A stretch of DNA of 64,000 nucleotides from Sipunculus nudus (taxonomy: Eukaryota; Annelida; Sipuncula; Golfingiida; Sipunculidae). The stretch's first letter is position 1; each line of letters starts with the position of its first letter. Positions 11,401 to 23,400 of this stretch are shown here, piece by piece. The translations under genes and the position numbers were made by a program. The stretch is taken from contig CM049306.1 of NCBI GenBank assembly GCA_026874595.1, forward strand, positions 2,930,019 through 2,994,018, read 5' to 3'. Below the pieces are notes generated by a model. That model had not been told where the DNA came from and searched no databases. It saw only the letters and a program-made list of their open reading frames with translations.

Positions 11401-14400
11401 CTTCTGAGGTCATCTAGCGCCCCCTGGTGAGCATGCCTCATGTCATCCTCATGTTTACGAGCTTGGTCTTGAAGGATACGGATGTCTTTCTCATACTTGT
11501 CCCTCAGCATCTGTTTTTCGATAGACATGTCCTCCAGAGCCTATAAAAAAGGGGCCAAATGTGAATAGCTTTTAGATGAAGTAACGCTTGCTCCAGGTAG
11601 TACAAGTGTGTCAGGTCTGAGCCTGTTTGAGAATGATCTGTACAGGTGAGAGCTGATGATGTGACAATGATAAACACAGAAACTAAATATAAATAATGTA
11701 GCATTCAGGTCTGGTCAGCTGATTGTAAATAGACTGAGAAACATACGACAGTCATATGATTTCCTTTATTATCTTTATGAGAGGAGTTTACTGGAACCCA
11801 AATGTATATTACATGATTTCACAAAATGTTGAATAATTTGAATAATCTGATGGATGGACTACAGCCATAAAACCAACCTAAAAAACAGTGGAATCACTGC
11901 CACATTATTTACCACCTCTCCCTCTATTTTCATTAATATATATATATATATATAAAGTTTATTTATTAAAAAACCCAGGATCTGTACAAAAATGCAGCTA
12001 CCTTCTCTAGAGTTTTGAGCTGACTGAACTGTTCCTTGGTTTGCGACTGATTTTTGTTTTCCAGTGACTGCTTCTCGTTCTGCATCCACTTGAGTCTGTC
12101 CTGTAGTTTACTAAGCTCCGTGTTCAGATCCTTGATCTGGGATTCATGCTGCAGGTGTGATGCTTCAAGTTCTCCAATTGTGGCTGCAATGAAAAATTTC
12201 GCAAAGAAATAAAGTAAAGTGAACAATAGCACATGCTACAGACCCATAACTGCCTTAAAAAATGATACATAAACTGAGATGTATCAAGATACATAAACTG
12301 AGATGTGTCACAATACATACACTGAGATGTGTCACAATACATACACTGAGATGTGTCACAATACATACACTGAGATGTGTCACAATACATACACTGAGAT
12401 GTGTCACAATACATACACTGAGATGTGTCACAATACATACACTGAGATGTGTCACAATACATACACTGAGATGTGTCACAATACATACACTGAGATGTGT
12501 CACAATACATACACTGAGATGTGTCACAATACATACACTGAGATGTGTCACAATACATACACTGAGATGTGTCACAATACATACACTGAGATGTGTCACA
12601 ATACATACACTGAGATGTGTCACAATACATACACTGAGATGTGAATGAAATTACTTGGTGTAGTTGGTAAAGCATAGGGGCAGTAACAGGACAGGTTATG
12701 GGAAGGTTATTGTAACCATTAACTTCTTGTTTGAGTAGAGAGGTAGTTTCAACAGATGGCTGAGGTGTGTAAAGCATAGTCACTTGCTCACCTGATTTTT
12801 TAATAAGATCTGCAGCCTGCTGGGAACATCTTTCTTTGGCTGTAACAAGCTCAGTCTCCACTTCTCGCAGCCTCTGGAGGGCTTCTGCAGCTTCTGTTTT
12901 AGCATCCCTTAACTAAATAAAGATACAAAATCGGAGCATCCCTTAACTAAATAAAAATACAAAATCAGAGCATCTTGTAACTAAATACAGATAAAATATC
13001 AGAGCATCCCATAACTAAATAAAGAAACAAAATCTGTGCACCCTGTCACTAAATAAAGATACAAAATAAGAGCATCCCATAACTAAATAAAGATATAAAA
13101 TCAGTGCATCCAGTAACAAAATACAGAAAGAAAATCAGAGCATCTTGTAACTAAATAAAGATATAAAATCAGAGCATCCCCTAACTAAATAAAAATATAA
13201 AATCAAGAGCATCCTGTAACTATATAATAAAAAAATCAGAGCATCTTGTAACAAAATAAAGAAACAAATTCAGAGCATCTTGTCACTTATACAGATAAAA
13301 TATGAGAGCATCCTGTAACTAAATAAAGCTATGAAAAAAGAGCATCCTGTAACTAAACAAGGGACCCATGGGTCACGGCGCTCAGCTGAATGAGACAGAT
13401 ATAATTGTGTCACTATTGTTGTATGTAGGTCTGTAAGATTTCATTTTGACAGATGTAATTTTTTGTATTAATTATGTAGATGAGCGGAATAGTTATATAG
13501 ACGTATCAGTATTTTAAATATGAACGAGAATGTGTGTCTAAAATATTGCAATGGGAATGACCAGATGTTGTAAATTGCAGAGGAAGGAAGTGGAGATTTG
13601 CAAGTATAAAAATACACATTTAATAAATCAAAATATTTATGGAATAGTAGAAAACTTATATGTTTTGGGAAGCAGTTGTTGCTGAATTAGAGAGGAAACA
13701 GAATGTCTCAGAAAGTATCTATAGAGAAGAAATTGTAGATTAAGCTGTGGGAAGTTGCCATGTTTGATCTGAATTGAAGAATGGGGGATTGTTGCTAATA
13801 ATATCTTGTGATCTGACCATGTGTTTTCTAATGTTGAAACTGAAGCCTTTAAACAGTTAGTAAAGACAAGATCTATGGTATTTCCATGGTCATTGGTTGA
13901 TTCTCTGACTAGTTGTTGACATTTAAAGAGTTGACATAATTGTGTCAATTTGGTGTTATATATTATATTAGAAATGTCAATAATAAAATCGCCCATGATC
14001 ACTATAGGCAGGTTGAGGTCAACTTGAGAGACTAAAACTTGGGAGTTCAGAGAAGAAGTTACTGATGGGACATGCGGGTGACCTATAGAAGAAAACAATC
14101 TGAAGTGACTGAGTCTAAGTGTGAATATATAGAGAAGAGATGACTCATAATCTGGTGTTGTGTTGTGGTGAAGGGTTACATGGGGACTCAGCTGTTTGAC
14201 CTGATGGGGGGGGGGGGAGATGAGAGTTTAAAAACACCTTTGTAACTCTGTATATTTATTTCTTTATTTACCTGTTATAAATTTTATGCAGTTGCCAGAA
14301 GAATATTGTCCTAAACAAATACTCAGTGGCAGGGAGTGAGGAAAGTTGCAACACTTTTGCATAAACATACAGGATACAAAATTTAATCTTACACTAGTTA

Positions 14401-17400
14401 CAGGTAAAAAAAGTTTTATTCATAATTATTGAATATTTAAAAACAGACAGAGAGATATAAAAACAAAGCAAATCACTTTAATTCCCATTCTACTGAGGCA
14501 GAAAAATACTGAACAAATGTTTGCATTAGGTCCTCATTTTTTTTTGTTACATAATTTTTTGTTAAAGGAAATTTTGGACAAAATTTATAAATTTTACTAT
14601 ACATTTACAATATATATCAATTATATTTGAAAATTTAAGTTGATTAACAGTTCTAAATTGCATTAACATTTACAGTTAATCTGCTCAGTCAACATCACAT
14701 TATATACAAAGATGTATTTATTTTTTCTTAAAATATATTTTTTTTTAAATTTGCAAAATAATAAAAATCTGAAAATAACACTTGATTCGGGATGTTGTAT
14801 ACATTGGATCGGAAACAGCAATGCAAATTAAAGTATGTAACTAATGCAACATATCTGTTAGGGGGGGGGGGGGAAGGTCAGGGTTGCCATGTGATTCTAC
14901 ATTTGTGACAGCAGTTTTGCATCACTAATAAGTTTACCCAGGCAAGGCTGTAAGGACATTAGAGCCTCAGAAAAACTTCAATAACTAGAACAATTTTTAA
15001 GCTTTTACTTTGAAATTTCAGAATTTAACAGATTAACCCTTTACTGTTCAGATTAGCCTGTGAATTGTCACACTCCTACTGTTCAGATTTATTTTGCATT
15101 TTTTCCACATTTTGACATGAATCTATATAAGAGACATTAACTCAGTAACCGTTAAAGGTATCTTTGTGAAATTTTCAGCTTTTACTGTCAGGTATATGTC
15201 CATCATGTTATTTTATTTATTTTCTACATACCTGGTTTGATATGTATGTAACTAAGGTATATACAGGTAAAAACAGGTAAATCTGTACTAACTGTATTTC
15301 CACTCACTGGTATATCACCAAAATGACCCCTTTCATCCTGTTCAGGTAACCCATTAACCATTTGATAAAAACAGGGAAATTTAAGGATTTTTTTTCACTC
15401 TAAGGTAATTATTAATTAAAGGTAAGAAAAAGGTAAATGATTTGGTTTAATACTGGAAAGGGAACCACCAACGAACCAGAATGTGCAAGTAAAATTGGAT
15501 TTTTCTGTGGAAATCAAATATTTTTCACCTGAAAAGCTTGCTGACCCAAAGAGCACATTCTATGATTATTAACATATAACACATATGTTTACCTGTACAG
15601 GTAAGTAAAGGTAAATTATTTTTTTTTCTGAATATGTTAGCAAACACCTTGTTCATCAATATAGTTACTATAAATTAATACCTTCTCTATTTATGGACTG
15701 TATAATTCATTTTGATATAAGAACAGGTGCTTTTAATACAGTAATTAAGTTACCTATGTGAATAGTACCTTTGTTCTTCAACTGATCTAATTACCTGTGG
15801 CAGTGACAAAATCATGCTGAAAAGTGGCTGAGAAGAATATGGATAAACAAGTGTCAACTGTGTAAAACCATTATATTTTGATTTTTCAGACATGTAAAAC
15901 ATAAATTGATAATTTTGGTTACGGTTACACATAAAAACATACTCACCTGTACAGGTGAGTTCAGGTAAATACAGGTAAATTATTTTTTTCATGAAGTATA
16001 TATTTTATACATGTAATAAGGGAGAAAAAAAAACATACAACTTAATTTTGAGTGCCATGTGTAAAATTTATGAATTATAGGTACTAACTGCACTATTTAT
16101 TGGGTTACCTGAAATGATACCTTTGATCTTAAACAGATTTAATTACCTTTGTAAGTACAGAATATAAAGACAACTTTTCATTTTAAAAGTGGAGAGGAAA
16201 ATTTTGAAGGAGTTAAAACAATATGCAGAAGATGAATTTAGCGTAGGTGTCTGATTTTACTCTCGCAGCCGACATGTTACCAGGGCCCACGTAACAAGGC
16301 CACATGAGTGAAAGTCAATCATTTTTATATTTTTTCCAACAAGTCTGCGTTCGCGCCAGTTTGGATCTTGGTCACATGTTAGAACAACACTTGACGTTTT
16401 TCTCTTTCATTTAAGTACAAATATGATGGATGACAATAGACATTTCACCCCCAAAACTTGCCCCAATTACGGGTATGTAAAATGGGCTTTAGCGCGCCCG
16501 GGCGGGCGTTTTTGAACTCCAGGCCCGTGACAAACCGCGCGCCCTGGCGGGCGTTATTGGAGTTTAAAGCCTTAATTCATATATCTCGACTGTGAAAAGT
16601 AAATCAAATGTTCTTACAAGAAAGAAACATGCCATGGTCAAACCTGAGCAAAATTTAAGTTATATAGAGGAATATTTTTGGTTAATATGAAGAAAACCAG
16701 ATGAGTGGTTTTGATATTCGGCAGTCCTGAAGTATGAAAATAGATATTTAATAGAAACACAGATGTATTTAATTTTTTCTAAAAATATATTTTTAAATTA
16801 TAACTTTTTAAAATTATATAATCCTGACTAAATTACTGGCACGTACATAGGAACTTTATAGAGGAAACAGTAAAAGTTTTGAGATACTGTGATGCATACG
16901 AAAAATTTACAGATGGACAGGCAAGTGGACAGAATGGACTAATACATTTATTTCACTTTCAAGGGAATAATGCATTTAAGTTTATATATAAGCCTATTTT
17001 TTTTAGCATATCCACTTTTTCCATAAATAGTTTTAATTCTGATTCCTTTTTTTTACAAGTTTTATATTATTTGTAATAAAACAAATGAAAATATAAGTTA
17101 AAATATTAGAATTCTAAGTTGCAATCATTATATATCCATAGTGTAGCTCATATTGGGTCATATTATGCATACACATATATTTTATTATTTTTAAATCACA
17201 AATGTTTAAACTGAATTTAAAAGAAAATAATGCCACAACATGGCATCTACAAGATTATTCCTTGAATCACTATTAAAAAGTTTTGCACATTGGAGTTTTC
17301 AGTACATGCTTAATTTTATTCACCGAAATAAAATAAAAGATTCAGTAAATTTGATCAAATAAAAACATCTTTTCAAATAAAGTATACACACTTTTGGTTG

Positions 17401-20400
17401 AATGAGGGACAAACAATATCATTATGCTAATTACAATCTCAGCTATAATTTATTACTAGAATTAATAGTCAATTTCACACCTGGTGAGGTTTTTACTCTT
17501 CTGAAGTAAGGAATTACTTATCTGATGAACATCCACACTTTCATAGCAATACACCACTTTGTGGACACTATTAAATGTGCACTTTAATCATTGTAACCCT
17601 GGTGGTACAATACAAAATCTAAAATGTAGCATAGCCATGAATATAATAAAATACAGAAAATTATAACATTCATCTAGTTAACGCACCATCTGGGGGGGGG
17701 GGGAGTGCAGGACAAAGGGGAAGCCTGCTAGTAGTGGCCAAGCTGAGCCTGAGGCAAGCTGCCTTGGGTGGGTTACATAATACAAGTGATGGCTGTTCTA
17801 CTAGGTGGGTCAGATGTAAACAACACTTGACATGGTGTATGAAAACTTGAATAAAAGCTACTCTTTTCAATCAATTCCTTTGAAATTTCAGATTTTAAAA
17901 GATTAAATCCTAATGTACATATGCTGTGAAAATTAAATCAACAGTGCTTACAGGAAAAAAACGTGCCATTCTCAAAGTTGGACAAAATTTAAGGTATTAA
18001 TTTTTTATTTATGCTAATAACTTAAATTTGCAAAATTCAGATCTAATTTTGGGTAAATAATTGGATCTTGATTAAATAAAGTTATATTCCTGAAAAAAAG
18101 TCTCCAGCTTCAGCAATTCTCATGTTAGGTGAGTAAATATATTTCCTGATTTTTAAAAAATTGCATTATATTTGGGCCCATAACTTCAAAATAATACCTA
18201 ATACTGACCTAATTTTTGGTATGTTCATAGAAAATGTATGGAAGAATATAAATACTAAATATGACCAAGAACAGATCAGTGGTTTTGATATTAGGCAGCC
18301 TTGAAGTGTAACAATGGCTTTTTTATGGAAAACGGAGATTTTTCCTTAATATCTCGAAGGAACGAAGTCCTAATGACCCAATTTTCGGTATGGTAGGAGA
18401 TTTGGGGAACATCTAATGATATGTAAAATTTTGGATTTGTAGGTCCAACGGTTTTAAAACGTGCCCTGTTAACGGACGGCCGGACGGAAAGACGACAGAC
18501 AAAGGACCACACTATAGCTCAGATGACTTATAGTTAGCTGAGCTAATAAAAATATAAAATAAGAGCATCCCATAACTAAATAAAGATACAAAATCAGAGC
18601 ATCTTGTAACTTAATACAGATAAATTATCAGAGCATCCTGTAACTAAAAAAAGATACAAAATAAGAGCATCCTGTATCTATATAATCATGGAAAGTTAGA
18701 GCATGCCATAACTTAATAAAAATACAAAATCAGAAATGTAGTTTTTCCAAGATAGTATAACCTAAAAAATCAACTGGAAATAGGCCTGCTTGTGAGAGTA
18801 GCGATTGGCTAGTGTTTTAACTTATGATGCTAGACAACCAGTATATATAAAACAACAAGTTTCCACTGATTTCTATATTTTTTTTCATTTCCAAACTTTT
18901 GGGGTTTACCTAACAGGGTATTTACCATAGTGAACTTTTGTGTCTTGTTACAGGAAATCTTATTTAATATAATTATAATAAACTGTCATTAGAAAATAAA
19001 AATACAAATAAAAAAAAATACAAAAATCCTGCCACATGGTTACAGCATGATGTGACATGCACTAACAAGGTCCTTTAAAATTTGATTATCACTGGGACAA
19101 ATATGGCATGTATTTCTGTTCTAAAGTCTATAAAAAAATTGTATCTAAATTTAAAATATTTAGATGAGCATGCTGGAAACAAATTTTATTTTATTTACAA
19201 ATTTATATTAATGATGATTGTAATTTGGCATAAAATATTAGTTTTATTTAAAATGATTATATTTTTAAAATATACCAGTATACTGGTAAAGTGCTATCTG
19301 TGTCAGTATAAATAATCCTGTGTTGCTCCTATCTGCTCCTTCATCAGTCTGTGCCACTTTAACTAGAATTTCTTTCTATGATACAAGTTTTACACTACAT
19401 AAACATTAAACCCTTCTTGCCAAGTCTGTTACTGCAGCAAGTTTGACGATGAGGACTCTCACTTACCTGTGAACTGAGTACTTGAGACTGAGAGTCCCTG
19501 CTCTCCATGCCTGCATGGAGTTTCTCTAGCTCCTGTTTGTACCTATCAACCTCATCTTCAGACAAGGACAGTTTACTTATGAGTTCGTCAACTCTCTTTT
19601 TCTGCTGAGCCTCCTGGAAACTCAAGTCTTTCTTTAACTTCTCAATCTCTTCATGTAATTGTAGAACTTGTTCTTGGTGTGAGGATTCTTGTGTACTCCT
19701 CAGAGCCTGCAGTTCCTTGTCGTAAAACGCCTGAGCTTTACTCAGCTTCTGTTCGTATTCCTCCACTACTTTCTTCCTGTCTGCGACCAGTTCATCACAC
19801 TGCTGCTTCAGTTTTTCTACTTCATTTTCATATTTTTCCTGTAAACTTTTCTGGGTGTCGTTTAATGCATTTTTATTCAATTCCTGGGAATCTTGTAACT
19901 GTTTCATTTTTTCTTCGTATTCCTTTTTCAACCCTTCAACAGTTTCTGCCTTGTCTCTTTCATACTTTTGTTTCAGTCCATCAATACCCTTGAGTTTTTC
20001 TTCAAAGTTTTTCTTCATACCTAACAGTTCCTGTGATAACTCCAGCATTTTGTTGGAATGTGTTTTCTTCAGTTCAAGTTCTCTGGCTTCACACCTGTGT
20101 TTGTAGCTCTCAAATTCATTGTGGGCTTGCTTTTTGTGTTCTTCATAATCACGGATTCGGTTTTCTAATGTTTCTGTTTTTTTCTTGTAGTCCATCTCGC
20201 CCATGACCTTGGCCTTGTAGAGTTCGACCTTGGCCTTGGTCTCAGCCAGGAGCTGCTGTAGCTCTTCTTCATGCTGTCCCTTGATGCTCTGTACCACAGC
20301 CTCGTGTTCATCGTTCTTGGTGTTCAGAGCATAAATTACCTGTAATTATAAAAATATATATACCACCTGTGATCAAAATATGTTATAAATCACCTGTAAC

Positions 20401-23400
20401 GATCAACATATAAATCACCAGTAATTATAAACATATCAGTTACCTTCAATCATCCACAGCAATCTGAATTATCTTCTATTGTAAACATCCAAATATATTA
20501 ATAATAATATAAAGGCAACTCTGAACTGGATAAGAAGTGAGGCAATATGTCTGTCATTAATGAATGAGGAGTAAGGTGGTACATCTGTGAAAACTAACAT
20601 GTCATCATTTCTTAGGGGACCTTTATCTTTTGTGTCAGCACAAAAAGGTGTTGATTTGTTATTTTCAATATTACTGTAAAAACAAGACGGCTTCTACTGC
20701 CAGGGTTGGCAGTTTTATCCACAGTTGGTTTAATCCACTGGATAAATTTGGATTAATCCGGATTGGATAAAACAGTTTTTATCCAGTTTTATCTGAAGTT
20801 TGGGTGTATACTCTCTGTGAAATGGATATTTGATATTAAGTTTAGCTTTCCACTGTAAAAAAAATACAGTTCTTATATGGAACATTTATGTCTAGTTAAC
20901 TGAATTATTATGTGCCTAAATATTTATACATAAAACTCATTGTTTCTGTCACAGATAGTCATACCATGGTTTTAATTATAATTTGAAACTTTAAATCATT
21001 TTTCTTCTTCAGTGAGGTCAGTTCGAGTATGACTTATAAAAACATGTTGTTTGGAATATTAAAATTTCCCAGCATTTTACACTTGAACACAAATAACAAG
21101 TGACCCAGGGGTCATGACGCTCAGCTGACCAGGAAGACACTGACAAAAGTAATTTTATCATCTGAATGTCAAATTTGAATGAAATACTTTTTCCAAACTT
21201 GACCTTTTGTATAAAATCATCCAATATTCATTGGGGTACTATGGAGCTCTGTAGCATGAAGGATATGGGTATCAGACACCTATTTTCAAGGTTTACAAGA
21301 TGACTTTTCAGGGGTCTCCCAGCATGTCAAAAAATAAAATTCTAGGTCCAGTTATTATGATTTGTGCCCTGTAACAGATGACCAAATGTTTATTCTGGGG
21401 GGTATTTCAAAGCCGCATAGGATGAAGGATATGGGTAACAGAGATGTAATTTCAGGTGCCCAAGGAGACTTTTCAGGGGCCTCCCAGCATATCAAGAAAG
21501 GATATTCTAGGTCAAGTCATTATAATTTGTGCTCTGTTAACAGATGACCAAATCTTTATTCTGGGGAGTACTTCGGAGCCCCAGAGCATGAAGGATATGG
21601 GTAACAGAGACCTAATTTCAGGTTTCCAAGATGTTTCATGGACCTCCCTGCATGTTAAGAAAGAAGATTCTAGGTCAAGTCATTATGATTTGTGGCCTGT
21701 TAACAGATGACCAAATGTTAAAAAAATTCTTAAAAAATCAAAATACAGGTGGCACCACTAGTCTACAGAAACTGATGAAACAAACCATTATCAATACAAA
21801 TGTGGATAATTATGGTGATCAATGCATTAGTTATTGTATCAAATTTTGCATTATTCTGGGAGGAACTTCCGAGCCTCATAGCTCGAAGAATATAGGTCAC
21901 AGTGACCTAATTTCAGGTTTACAAGGAGAATTTCCATAGACCTCCCAGGATGTCAAGTAAGGAGATTCCAGGTTTAACAGACAGACGCCTGGATGGCCGG
22001 ACGGACGACGGACAAAAGGTGATCCCTATAGCTCAGATGACTTTCAGTCAGCTCAGCTAAAAATTGAAAAAATACAGGTGGCGCCACCAGAATGCAGAAA
22101 CTGATGAAACATTTCAGATCAATATCCATGCAAAGAATCATGGTGATCAATATAATAATTGTTCAGATACTTGAGCTTTTGTATCAAATTTTCCATTATT
22201 CTGGGGGGTACTTCGGAGCCCCATAGCTCAGAGGTTAAGGGTAACAAAGACCTAATTTCAAGTTTTTAAGGACTTTTCATGGGCCTCTCAGCATGTCAAG
22301 AGAGACGATTCTAGGTCCAGTTGTTACGATTTGTGCCATGTTAACAGATGACGGCATCTTATGAGGTCTCAAAAATAGAGAAAAATATTGGTAAAAATCG
22401 AAAAAATACAGGTGGCGCCACCAGTCTGCAGAAACTGATGAAACACTCCATGATCAATATCCATGCAAAAAATCATGATGATCAATGCATTAGTTGTTCA
22501 GATACTTGAGCTTTTGTATCAAATTTTCCATTATTCTGGGGGGTACTTCGGAACCCCATAGCTCGAAGATTATAGGTCACAGATACCTAATATCAGGTTT
22601 ACAAGGAGAATTTCCATAGAACTCCCAGGATGTCAAGTAAGAAGATTCCAGTTCTAGCGGTTACGATTTGTGCCCTGTTAACGGACAGACACCCGGACAG
22701 CCGGACGGACAACGGACAAAAGGTGATCCCTATAGCTCAGATGACTTACATTCATCCGAGCTAAAAAACAATGGTGGCATTTCAAGATGAACTATGGGGG
22801 AAATTATTTCCTCAGTGGTGAAATTAAGGTGGCGGCTAGTTTTTATTACAATAGTGACAGTTATTACAATAGTAGTTGCTCGACCCAGTCACTATTGTAA
22901 TAACGTTCACTATTGTAATAAATTTCGATATAGATATAATTAATGACTTATGAGTGGATTACAAGGTTTGAATACTATAATTCCTCACCATTTTACACTT
23001 GAACTCAAATATGAATCAATGGTGGAATTTCAAGATTAACAGTAAGGAAAATTATTTCTTCAGTGGTTAGATAAAAGCAGCCACTAGTTTTTATTACAAT
23101 AGTGACCGTTATTACAATAGTGGTTGCCCGACACGGTCACTATCGTAATAATGTTCACTATTGTAATAAATTTCGTTATTGCTTAATTAATGATGTAAGA
23201 GTGGAATATAAAGTTTAGAATACTACAATCCTGCAGCATTTTAGACTTGAACACAAATTTAAAACAATGGTGGCATTTCAAGATGAACGACTATAGAATT
23301 ATTTCTTCGGTGGTGAAATAAAGGTGGTCACTACTTTTTATTACAATAGTAACCGTTATTACAATAGTGCTTTCTCGACACTGTCACTGATGTAATAAGG

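Larger units (their letters stand above)
13358..18547 (+). mobile_element. Helitron/Helentron-like element, full length, 5.2 kb
   Basis: Starts CAAGGGACCCATGGGTCACG and ends GATGACTTATAGTTAGCTGA then GCTAA. The 3' end carries AGCTCAG...CTGAGCT, a 7-bp stem hairpin just before a CTAA end that fits the CTRR rule of Helitrons. The 5' GCTCAGCTGA is nearly the reverse complement of the 3' end. There is no target duplication: the host 34-bp repeat is split between A and T. The canonical 5' TC is absent. A nuclease remnant lies inside on the minus strand. The last 220 bp include CGGACGGCCGGACGG, which recurs in other copies here. Confidence 0.62.

Noticed and set aside
12650-12685. tRNA-like TAGTTGGTAAAGCA word
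   Set aside because: It resembles an A box, but there is no B box (GGTTCGA) at the right distance and no acceptor stem. No SINE structure follows.
12255-12861. Repeat protein candidates in the 24-bp array (both strands)
   Set aside because: They lie in an intron with clear splice sites on both sides and are a consequence of a stop-free 24-bp unit.
20692-20830. Possible hAT end CAGGGTTGGCAGTTTTATCC
   Set aside because: No inverted partner or target duplication found nearby; left as unassigned intron sequence.
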